Below, piece by piece: positions 1 to 6,484 of a stretch of 8,520 bases of DNA. Position 1 is the stretch's first letter. Every line of letters begins with the position of its first letter. A program made the position numbers and the translations under genes. Where the stretch lies: the NCBI GenBank assembly GCA_964598695.1, contig CAZRDB010000202.1, forward strand, positions 1-8,520, given 5' to 3'. Origin of the DNA: CAZRDB01 sp964598695 (GTDB lineage Bacteria > Armatimonadota > Zipacnadia > UBA1398). The notes below the pieces were generated by a model that was not told where the DNA came from, did no database searches, and saw nothing but the letters and a program-made list of their open reading frames with translations.

Positions 1-80
1 AACTCCAGGCTCGGGGGATCACGATCGTCACACCCGAAGCGCTCGCCGCGCTGTACTGGCAGGCGAGCGCCGGGCCGTAG
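1..80 (+). CDS. 3' end of an unidentified protein gene (partial)
   Basis: The frame starting at base 3 is open from the window edge and ends with TAG at 78-80. It gives 25 residues, beginning LQARGITIVTPEALAAL and ending QASAGP. Almost every codon ends in G or C, as in the neighbouring real genes, and the residues look like an amphipathic protein C-terminus; the other two forward frames read as arginine-rich noise. The family cannot be identified from so little. A G-[IV]-x-[FIV]-V-T run near a C-terminus occurs in some polysaccharide deacetylase-like proteins, but this is only a thought. The gene lies in the same direction as the DUF4838 gene that begins 194 bases downstream. Confidence 0.55.
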   Translation, partial: LQARGITIVTPEALAALYWQASAGP

Positions 81-196
81 GCCGCGGCTCCGGGACGCGG
101 TGCGGCCCCCGCGCGTCGGTTCGTCCGTCGCGCCGTCGATCGAGGCGCCGGGCCCCGGAGGGCGAAGCGAGACCGCGCGCGCCCGAAACCTCCGGG

Positions 197-219
197 CAGC
201 GGGGGAGTCTGACCCGCTG
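197..219 (+). other. 7-bp hairpin in the 81-274 intergenic stretch
   Basis: CAGCGGG (197-203) pairs perfectly with CCCGCTG (213-219) around a 9-base loop. No T-run follows, so it is not a classical intrinsic terminator. It could be a leader structure of the DUF4838 gene, which starts 55 bases later, or a weak terminator for the upstream gene. A second possible stem, GGCCGC (80-85) with GCGGCC (102-107), sits directly after the upstream stop codon. The rest of 81-274 is very GC-rich; I see no clear -35/-10 promoter and no small gene in it. Confidence 0.3.
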
Positions 220-274
220 GCATGGCCCCGAGCGGCACGCCGACTGCCCGAACCACCGAGGGGAATGGAGATCC

Positions 275-2089
275 ATGCGAAGCGGAACGTTCGCGAGCTT
301 AGGCACGACAGCCCTTCTGCTGCTTCCCGTCTGCGCCGCAGCCGGCGAGATCACGATCGCCAGCGGAGGCCGGAGCGAATACCGGATCGTCCTCCCGGCC
401 GGCCGCCACCCCGCGGCCCGCTACGCGGCCGAGGAGCTGCAGGCGAATCTCGAGGCGATCTGCGGCGCGCGGCTGCCGATCGTCTCCGAGACCCGGGCCG
501 GCGTGGGCCCCGCGGTCCTCATCGGCCCGAGCCACCGCGCGATCGAGACCGGGCTCGTGGAACAGGCCCGCGACCTCGGCGAGGACGGGGTGCTCCTCAA
601 GACCGTCGGCGAGGATCTCGTGCTGCTGGGAGGCGGCGACCGCGGCCAGCTCTACGCCGTCACCGAGTTGCTGGAGCGGTACCTCGGTTGCCGGTTCCTC
701 GCCCCCGACTGCACCGTTCGGCCGGAGCGGCCGACACTCACGCTCCCCGAGATCGACTTCCGCTACACGCCGCCGTTCCTCTACCGGGAGGAGCTGTACC
801 ACGAGGCCGTCGATTGGGCCTTCGCGGCTCGGCTCAAGCTCAACGGCTCGAACCTCGCGCAGTGCTTGGGCCTGCCCGTCTCCGCCACCGGGGAGCGGAT
901 CCCCGGTGTGCTGATCTGCCCATTCGCTCACTCGGCGTCGGCGATGGTCCCGCCCGGCCAGTACTTCGCCGAGCACCCGGAGTACTTCGGCCTCGTCGCC
1001 GGACAGCGGCGGTCGCAGGTCACGGGCGGACAGCTCTGCTACACCAACCCCGACGTACTACGGATCTGCACCGATTGGGTGCTCGACTGGATCGCCAACA
1101 ACCCGACCGTGTCCTGTGTCGACATCTCGCAGAACGACGCCTACCCCGGCGACAGCGGCGCCTGTGAGTGCGAGGCCTGCCGGGCGGTGGTCGCCGAGGA
1201 GGGCGCGGAGCACGGCCCGATCCTCCGGTTCGTCAACGCGATCGCCGACCGGGTCGCGGAGAAGTACCCGGACAAGTACGTCGACACGCTCGCCTACGCC
1301 TACACGATCGCCCGGCCGAAGCACGAGCGGCCGCGCAACAACGTCGTGATCCGGCTGTGCCACCATGCCTGCTACTTCCATGGGATCGAGGGGTGCGATC
1401 TCGGCGCGCCGTACCGCCAGGCCGTTGAGGAGTGGCGTCCGGTCTCGAAGAACCTGTGGATCTGGCACTACGGGACCAACTTCTGGCACTACCTCGCCCC
1501 GAACCCGAACCTCGAGCCGCTCGCGCGCGATCTCCGCTACTACGCGGAGAAGGGCGTGAACGGCGTGATGCTGCAGGGGAACATCCAGTCGGTCGGTGGC
1601 GAGCTGTCGAACCTCCGGATGTACCTCACCGCGCAGCTCCTGTGGGATCCGACCCGTGACCCGATGGAGATCCGGCGCGAGTTCTGCGAGGGCTACTATG
1701 GCCCGGCCGCGGGCGAGGTGCTCGAGTTCCTCGGCCTGATGGACGCGTGGGGCGCGGCGATCCCGGCGCACATCCCCATGAACGGCTGGAACCCGCCCGA
1801 CGTAACGACACCCGAGTTCGTCGCGGCCGCCTCGGCCGTGCTCGAGCGGGCGCTCGCGCGGTGCGACGACCCGACGACTCGCAACCGGGTGGAGAAGCTG
1901 TGCATCCCCATCTGGTACATGCGGATGACCTGGCCGGAGGCCTACGGCGTCACGAAGGAGCAGGGGCGGGCGATAGTCGCCGACTTCCGGCGTGTTGTGA
2001 CCGAGAACGGCATCACGAACGTCTCGGAGTGGAACCCCGACATGGCCGGCTATCTCGCAGGCCGCGAGGCGGCGTTCGCCGGGGAGTAG
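275..2089 (+). CDS. Secreted DUF4838 domain protein (glycosidase-like)
   Basis: This 604-residue protein appears to be exported. Residues 1-24 form a signal peptide: a short basic start, a TALLLLPVC core and an AAAG-E cleavage region. Residues about 40-165 resemble the alpha/beta domain found before the barrel in GH20 and GH67 enzymes, including the segment AARYAAEELQ and the run LLGGGDRGQLYAV. Residues about 210-480 match the DUF4838 pattern: PFAHS (H219), EHPEYF (234-238), QLCYTNP, then SQNDA (285-289) followed by a CxCxxC cluster (C297, C299, C302). WIWHYG and LWDP lie further on. The family is common in Planctomycetota, Lentisphaerota and Bacteroidota carbohydrate loci; its substrate and catalytic residues are not established as far as I know. 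The ATG at 275 follows GAGGGGAATGGAG, and a signal peptide begins exactly there, which supports this start. The gene converges on the MFS transporter gene. Confidence 0.88.
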   Translation: MRSGTFASLGTTALLLLPVCAAAGEITIASGGRSEYRIVLPAGRHPAARYAAEELQANLEAICGARLPIVSETRAGVGPAVLIGPSHRAIETGLVEQARDLGEDGVLLKTVGEDLVLLGGGDRGQLYAVTELLERYLGCRFLAPDCTVRPERPTLTLPEIDFRYTPPFLYREELYHEAVDWAFAARLKLNGSNLAQCLGLPVSATGERIPGVLICPFAHSASAMVPPGQYFAEHPEYFGLVAGQRRSQVTGGQLCYTNPDVLRICTDWVLDWIANNPTVSCVDISQNDAYPGDSGACECEACRAVVAEEGAEHGPILRFVNAIADRVAEKYPDKYVDTLAYAYTIARPKHERPRNNVVIRLCHHACYFHGIEGCDLGAPYRQAVEEWRPVSKNLWIWHYGTNFWHYLAPNPNLEPLARDLRYYAEKGVNGVMLQGNIQSVGGELSNLRMYLTAQLLWDPTRDPMEIRREFCEGYYGPAAGEVLEFLGLMDAWGAAIPAHIPMNGWNPPDVTTPEFVAAASAVLERALARCDDPTTRNRVEKLCIPIWYMRMTWPEAYGVTKEQGRAIVADFRRVVTENGITNVSEWNPDMAGYLAGREAAFAGE

Positions 2090-2111
2090 TGCCGGAGCAT
2101 GCCGGGCTCGT

Positions 2112-2140
2112 CGGGGCCGATCGAGACGGGAGGCCCCGTC
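2112..2140. terminator. Alternative hairpins between convergent genes
   Basis: The 120-base gap between the stop codons of the DUF4838 gene and the convergent MFS gene contains two mutually exclusive stems. CGGGGCC (2112-2118) pairs with GGCCCCG (2132-2138) over a 13-base loop. GACGGG (2125-2130) pairs with CCCGTC (2135-2140) over a 4-base loop. Such structures work on both strands and could terminate transcription from both sides. Neither strand has a U-run afterwards, so intrinsic termination is uncertain; the stem may simply protect 3' ends. Confidence 0.35.
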
Positions 2141-2209
2141 GTGTCCGTAGTGAGGCGCCGCACGGCCCTCGCCCGCTGCCGCCGGAGGAGCGAGGGGCAG
2201 CCGGTCGGA

Positions 2210-3373
2210 TCAGCGGTCGGGACTGAGTCGCCCCAGCGCGCACGTCACGAGGCAGCCCACGGCCGTTGCCAGGGCTGCCAGCGCGGCCGCCGCCGCATAG
2301 GTACCGGTCGTGTCGTAGAGCCGGCCGCCCAGTGCCGGGCCCACGAGCCCTGCCGTGCCGTAGAACAGGAAGATGATCGGGTAGACTGTCGCGAGCGCGC
2401 CCGGCCCCCAGCGGGCCACGACCTGGGCGGCGTTGACGACGAAGCAGGCGCCGAAGCCGAGACCGACTGCCGCGCAGGCGAGCACGAAGCCGGGGCCGCC
2501 CCGCGTCGCGGGGAGCAGCAGCGCCACGGCGGCCGTGAGCATCGCGAGCGAGCCGGGGATCGCGCGCCAGCCGATCCGGTCTGAGATCGCGCCCCAGAGA
2601 ACGCGGCCCAGGGTGTTGCCGGCGGCCAGCGCGCTGACGGCGAGACCGAGGGGCCAGCCGGTGAGGCCGGCCGCGATGGCGAGCGGGCGGATGTTGCCGG
2701 TGACCATCAGGCCCGCGCACGTCCCGGCGAACATCCCCACGCAGAGAACCCACAGCGCCGGATCGCGGAGCACGCGCCGCAGCTCCGGCCCGTGTCCGGC
2801 GGTTGCGGCGGGCCGCGCGAGCCGTGCGGGAAGAGCCAGCGCGCAGGGAACGACGATCGCGCCGTAGGCCATGCCCACGCCCCGCAGCACCTCGAGGACG
2901 TCGGCGCCGTCACCCAAGACCGGCCGGACGACGTTCGAGAGCACGATCGCGCCGCTGCCGAACCCGGCAACGATCGTTCCGGTAACCGCGCCCTCGCGGC
3001 CGGGGAAGAGCCGAATGCAGACAGCGATCGGGCAGAGGTAGCCGAGGCCGATCCCCGCGCCGCCCACGAGGCTGGTCCCGAGCAGGAGCAGGGGGAAGCT
3101 CCCGCGCGAGAACGACCCCGCGATGTAGCCGGTGGCGAGCAGGAGCCCCCCGAGGGCCACCAGCGCGCGCGGGCCGAGGCGCGGCAGGAGCCGTCCGGCG
3201 GCGACCATCGAGAGGGTGAAGGAGGCGACCATCGCGCCGAAGACCGCCTGGGTCTGGGCGGTCGTGAGCCCGTACTGCCCGCAGAGGGCGGGGACGAACT
3301 CGCTCCAGGCCAACAGGCCGCCGAGACAGGCCTCGATCACCAGCGAGGCCGCCAACACACCGTAGCGCCGCAT
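2210..3373 (-). CDS. MFS transporter, oxalate/formate antiporter (OFA)-like
   Basis: This 387-residue inner-membrane protein has about twelve hydrophobic segments, the usual MFS length and layout. The N-terminal half carries GRLLPRLGPR (60-69), a variant of MFS motif A between helices 2 and 3. GIGLGYLCPIAVCIRLFPGR (107-126) follows, then GxxxxGFGSGA (132-142). A G-Y-x-x-P block followed by a W/L-F-P segment and AGFG-x-GA is typical of the OFA group, which exchanges small carboxylates. The second half repeats motif A as GRVLWGAISDRIGWR (256-270). The ATG at 3373 is chosen because AGGGGAA lies just upstream and because the frame further upstream overlaps the preceding gene and reads as low-complexity R/S/P. 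It starts 16 bases after the stop of the PEPCK/HprK-like gene, so the two are very probably one operon. The substrate is unknown; a carboxylate is a guess from the subfamily. Confidence 0.85.
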   Translation of the reverse strand: MRRYGVLAASLVIEACLGGLLAWSEFVPALCGQYGLTTAQTQAVFGAMVASFTLSMVAAGRLLPRLGPRALVALGGLLLATGYIAGSFSRGSFPLLLLGTSLVGGAGIGLGYLCPIAVCIRLFPGREGAVTGTIVAGFGSGAIVLSNVVRPVLGDGADVLEVLRGVGMAYGAIVVPCALALPARLARPAATAGHGPELRRVLRDPALWVLCVGMFAGTCAGLMVTGNIRPLAIAAGLTGWPLGLAVSALAAGNTLGRVLWGAISDRIGWRAIPGSLAMLTAAVALLLPATRGGPGFVLACAAVGLGFGACFVVNAAQVVARWGPGALATVYPIIFLFYGTAGLVGPALGGRLYDTTGTYAAAAALAALATAVGCLVTCALGRLSPDR

Positions 3374-3389
3374 CGGTTCCCCTGTCCGC

Positions 3390-5171
3390 CTACGCTCGGC
3401 CGGCCGCGCGCTCGGAGACGAGCGCGAAGAGGGCCTTCGCCGCCTCCTCGGGGCCGGTCGCTTCGTAGCCCTGAATGCCGAGGCGCGTGCGGATCTGACC
3501 GAGGAAGACGCCGCCGGCGTGCGCGGCCTCGAAGGTCCGGCAGGCGAGCTGCTCGTGCAGCTCGCGGTACTGCGGGGGGCCGAAGATGTTGGCGAAGTAG
3601 GAGTGGACGAGCCCCGTCGAGGTCGTCGTGCCCTTGGCCATCGCGGCGGCGTCGCGGAAGACGTGGAGGGCATGCGCCAGTCCCTCGCACGGCTCGATGA
3701 CGGGGTGGCTCGCGTCGACCTCCTCGTAGTTGTTGGCGTAGAGAAGGATGTCGACCGGGTAGCCGCGGAGGACCTCGTCGATCGTCGTGACCGGCAGGAT
3801 GACCCGGGCGTTGACCAGGTGCGGGTTGTGCATGATCGCGCGGTCGACCTGGTTGAACGCGTAGCCGTGCTGGAGATCGTCGAGGCGGATGAAGGCGCCG
3901 ATCTCGGTGCCGTAGCCGAGCACCCGGCCCTCGGCGTCGACCTCGAGCGAGCCCATGTCGTCGGCGATCACGGTGAGGTCGCTGATGTGGCTCTCACCCA
4001 TCGCCCGGAAGGCCTCGAGACACTCGCTCTTTCCTGCGGCCGTGTCGCCGATGAGCAGGATATTGGCGGCGGGACCGCTCTTGAGCTGCACGCGGACCAT
4101 CGCGCCGTGGTACGGCATGCGGCCGCGCCGCATCATCGCCGCGTTGTGGAGCGTGAGAACCATCTTCTTCACGTAGCCGAAATAGCCGTAGCTCTCCTCG
4201 CCGGGCACCGCGGCGATGAGCAGACCGCCGGCCTCCTCGTGGAAGACGGTGGGGAGGTCGCCGTAGCGGGCAAGCGGCTCGGGCGGCGCGCCGTAGAGGA
4301 AGATCGCGTCGGGCCCGGCCTCGATCTGCTCGTCGGTCGCGAGCTCGAACAGGTTGGCGAGCGAGCAGCCGAGCCCCATGAAGCGGCGGTGGAAGTAGAC
4401 GAAGATGACGAGCGGGCCGACCCGCGCGGGGTAGCACAGCCAGTCGTCGGACTCGATGGAGAGACCCTCGAGCGGGTCGTCGTCGACCTTGAGGAACTGG
4501 CCGGTCCGGCGGTTCATCGGGGGCCGGAGGATCAGCGGCGGATCGAGCAGCACCTGGCGGATCAGCGGCACGCCGGCGAGCAGGGCGCCGTACTGCGGCG
4601 GACAGGGCCACTCGCAGTCGACGGCGATGAGCCCGACCTCGCAGCCCGCGCAGACCTGGCGGTAGACGCGGGGGTGCTCGCCCGTGATGTTCTCGCAGAT
4701 GTCGCGGTAGAGGGCCCGAACGAGGTGGTTGAGCTGCTCGACGGTGACCGTGAAGGTCCGGTACGGCCGGTGGTCGTGCGATTCGGGGCCCTGGAGCGAG
4801 TGGCAGACCATGAAGCGGTCGAACGAGCGCCAGTAGTCGTAGAGGTCCTCGACCAGCCGGTGGAGCGCCGCGCGGTGCTCGAGGAAGCCCTCGGCATTCG
4901 GGACGATCCGGACGACCTGGTCGAGCGGCAGGAGCGCCAGCGAGCGGATCAGCTCGACCAGGAGGCTGAGCTGATCGGGCTGGCGGAGATCGACGCCCAG
5001 TTCCTCGATCACCGACGCGCCGCGGCTCCGGCGGTCGTCGACGTACCAGTGGACCACCTGCTCGAGTACGTCGCTGGCGGCGAGTTCGCGTGTGGTGGAG
5101 CAGATCACGCCGCTCGTGTTGAGGATGAGCTGGCTGCCCTCGCGGCGCAGGATCTTCTGTCTGTGCGGCAC
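3390..5171 (-). CDS. PEP carboxykinase / HPr kinase-like nucleotide-binding protein
   Basis: This 593-residue cytosolic protein has a C-terminal core of the PEPCK/HprK kinase superfamily. In order I see HG (H355), the P-loop GDTAAGKSE (375-383), ADD (403-405), TEIGAFIR (422-429, compare FEGGCYAK of ATP-PEPCK), VNARVILP (453-460, compare ENTRxxYP), AMAKGTTT (510-517, compare the TAKxAGTE block) and GQIRTRLG (558-565). The P-loop ends in KSE as in HPr kinase rather than KTT as in PEPCK. The N-terminal 340 residues match nothing I can name; they include four cysteines, C174, C177, C186 and C190. Similar proteins are, I believe, sometimes auto-annotated as PEP carboxykinase, but the reaction here is unproven. 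The start is GTG at 5171, preceded at 7 bases by AAGGAGG; the in-frame extension upstream to 5381 looks non-coding and overlaps the promoter. It is the first gene of an operon with the MFS transporter. Confidence 0.82.
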   Translation of the reverse strand: MPHRQKILRREGSQLILNTSGVICSTTRELAASDVLEQVVHWYVDDRRSRGASVIEELGVDLRQPDQLSLLVELIRSLALLPLDQVVRIVPNAEGFLEHRAALHRLVEDLYDYWRSFDRFMVCHSLQGPESHDHRPYRTFTVTVEQLNHLVRALYRDICENITGEHPRVYRQVCAGCEVGLIAVDCEWPCPPQYGALLAGVPLIRQVLLDPPLILRPPMNRRTGQFLKVDDDPLEGLSIESDDWLCYPARVGPLVIFVYFHRRFMGLGCSLANLFELATDEQIEAGPDAIFLYGAPPEPLARYGDLPTVFHEEAGGLLIAAVPGEESYGYFGYVKKMVLTLHNAAMMRRGRMPYHGAMVRVQLKSGPAANILLIGDTAAGKSECLEAFRAMGESHISDLTVIADDMGSLEVDAEGRVLGYGTEIGAFIRLDDLQHGYAFNQVDRAIMHNPHLVNARVILPVTTIDEVLRGYPVDILLYANNYEEVDASHPVIEPCEGLAHALHVFRDAAAMAKGTTTSTGLVHSYFANIFGPPQYRELHEQLACRTFEAAHAGGVFLGQIRTRLGIQGYEATGPEEAAKALFALVSERAAGRA

Positions 5172-5185
5172 AGGAGCTCCTCCTT
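5172..5185 (-). promoter_or_regulatory. Strong Shine-Dalgarno able to fold on itself
   Basis: Read on the minus strand, AAGGAGG (5185 down to 5179) lies 7 bases before the GTG start of the PEPCK/HprK-like gene and fixes that start. AGGAG (5184-5180) can pair with CTCCT (5176-5172) over a GAG triloop, so the ribosome site and the spacer form a 5-bp hairpin ending directly at the start codon. The pairing is seen in the sequence; any role in limiting translation is an inference. Confidence 0.6.
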
Positions 5186-5284
5186 CCGTGGTCTCTCGGC
5201 CCGGCCCGCGGGACGCTGTCCCCGGTTCTCTCCCGCAGGGGCGGAGGGGCGGCGCCTCGCGCTTGCCTGCGCGGGGCCCAACCG

Positions 5285-5314
5285 ATACTAGCCGGAGGCA
5301 CGGGAGGCTGTAAA
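5285..5314 (-). promoter_or_regulatory. Sigma70-type promoter for the PEPCK/HprK-like operon
   Basis: On the minus strand TTTACA (5314-5309, five of six matches to TTGACA) is followed after 18 bases by TAGTAT (5290-5285, four of six matches to TATAAT). These are the only AT-rich hexamers in an otherwise very GC-rich gap, and they point to the GTG start at 5171. A start site near 5278 would give a leader of about 107 bases. The leader begins with a possible stem between 5276-5269 and 5262-5255 (loop 5268-5263, one mismatch). The gap 5172-5379 otherwise holds no gene; I see no equally good promoter for the divergent GH43 gene. Confidence 0.5.
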
Positions 5315-5379
5315 GCGAGGGGCCACTCGTGCGACAATGCGGGCGGGGGCGGACGGCGCGGACGATGGAGGCTTGGCCC

Positions 5380-6357
5380 ATGCTCGCACACGCCGTGCTC
5401 GCGGCCCTGGTGGGGCTCGCACCGCCCGCGGCAACCGAGATCCCCGAGACCTGCTACCTGTTCACCTACTTCGTCGGCAACGGTGAGGACGGGCTGCACC
5501 TCGCATGGAGCCGCGATGGCTACGCCTTCGAGACGCTGGGGGACGGCCGCAGCTACCTGACGCCCTCCGTCGGCGAGTCGAAGCTGATGCGGGACCCCTG
5601 CCTGCTGCTCGGCCCGGACGGCGTCTTTCGGCTCGTCTGGACGACCTCGTGGGCGGGCAAGACGATCGGGTACGCCAGCTCCCGCGACCTGTTGGCCTGG
5701 TCGGAGCAGCGGGCGATCCCCGTGATGGCGGGCGAGCCCGAGGCCGAGAACTGCTGGGCGCCGGAGATCGCGTACGACCCGGAGGCGGAGGAGTACCTGA
5801 TCTTCTGGGCCACGACGATCCCCGGGCGGTTCGCCGAGCCGGAGATCGCGGGAGACAGCAACCACCGCATGTTCGCGACCTCGACGCGCGATTTCGAGGA
5901 GTTCACGCCCACGCGGCTCTTCTTCGACCCTGGGATGAACGTGATCGACGCGACCTTGCTGACCGACAACGGGCGTCCGGTGCGCGTCGATGGGCTGTAC
6001 CGACTGATCTTCAAGGAGGAGACGCTCCTCCCGGAGCCGGCGCCCGCAAAGCGGCAACTCCGTCTCGCCTCGGCCGACAGGCCGTCCGGTCCCTTCGAGG
6101 GGATCACGGCGCCGTTCACCCGCCACGGGGTGGAGGGTCCGTGCGCGCTGCGGGTGGACGGAGCGGTAGTCGTCTACTACGACATCTTCACCGAGGGCCG
6201 GTACGGGGCATGCCGGTCGGTCGACCTCGCGACGTGGGAGGACGTCACGGAGCAGCTCTCGATGCCCGAGGGCGCGCGCCACGGGACCGTGCTGACCGTC
6301 CCCGGAGCGGTCGTGGAACGTCTGTTGGCGGATCCCGTCCCGGACGGCCCCGCGTAA
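5380..6357 (+). CDS. Secreted GH43-family glycoside hydrolase-like protein
   Basis: This 325-residue protein appears to be a single five-bladed beta-propeller domain of the GH43 type, the class that includes arabinofuranosidases and xylosidases. Diagnostic blocks are MRDP (D72), IGYASSRDLLAWSEQ, the WAPE motif (126-129), PGMNVIDA (D190), EGP (E252) and YYDIF...RYGA. By family analogy D72, D190 and E252 are the candidate base, pKa-modulating aspartate and acid. The spacing resembles the group typified by Bacteroides Bt3655, but substrate cannot be assigned. Residues 1-18 form a short signal peptide (AHAVLAALVGLA core, cut near PPAATE). The ATG at 5380 is preferred because GGAGG lies 8 bases upstream at 5367-5371. 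An in-frame GTG at 5329 (behind GAGGGG) and an ATG at 5365 would add a polar, arginine-rich leader before the signal peptide. The gene diverges from the PEPCK/HprK-like operon. Confidence 0.83.
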   Translation: MLAHAVLAALVGLAPPAATEIPETCYLFTYFVGNGEDGLHLAWSRDGYAFETLGDGRSYLTPSVGESKLMRDPCLLLGPDGVFRLVWTTSWAGKTIGYASSRDLLAWSEQRAIPVMAGEPEAENCWAPEIAYDPEAEEYLIFWATTIPGRFAEPEIAGDSNHRMFATSTRDFEEFTPTRLFFDPGMNVIDATLLTDNGRPVRVDGLYRLIFKEETLLPEPAPAKRQLRLASADRPSGPFEGITAPFTRHGVEGPCALRVDGAVVVYYDIFTEGRYGACRSVDLATWEDVTEQLSMPEGARHGTVLTVPGAVVERLLADPVPDGPA

Positions 6358-6366
6358 GGGGAACCT

Positions 6367-6432
6367 CGCGCGGAGGTGCCCCCGCGCGGAGCACGAACAC
6401 AGGGACCGGCCCGAAGCCGCTCCGGCTCCGGG
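6367..6432 (+). other. Two GC-rich hairpins between the GH43 gene and cdsA
   Basis: The 127-base gap contains CGCGCGG (6367-6373) paired with CCGCGCG (6382-6388) over 8 bases. A second stem runs from CCCG-A-AGCCG (6410-6419) to CGGCT-C-CGGG (6423-6432), with a CTC loop and one mismatch. Neither is followed by a T-run. They may attenuate or terminate GH43 transcription ahead of cdsA. No promoter is obvious in this gap. Confidence 0.35.
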
Positions 6433-6484
6433 TGCTGCTGCTTCGCGGTATGGTTCCTCCGGACGAGCGGGAGGCGCGGGCTGG

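Noticed and set aside
100..1167. A 355-codon plus-strand frame overlapping the start of the DUF4838 gene
   Set aside because: It is extremely R/P/G-rich, has no domain, and conflicts with the frame carrying a signal peptide and DUF4838 motifs.
3374..3673. A 100-residue N-terminal extension of the MFS transporter
   Set aside because: It overlaps the upstream gene in another frame, reads as R/S/P repeats, and ATG 3373 has its own ribosome site just before a transmembrane helix.
3519..5291. A 590-codon open frame on the plus strand
   Set aside because: It lies fully antisense to the PEPCK/HprK-like gene, which has clear motifs and a ribosome site. Its V/D/E/R/A-rich sequence is the usual product of reading a GC-rich gene backwards.
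5172..5381. A 70-residue N-terminal extension of the PEPCK/HprK-like protein
   Set aside because: The frame is open, but the residues look non-coding, the region contains the likely promoter, and GTG 5171 has a near-perfect ribosome site.
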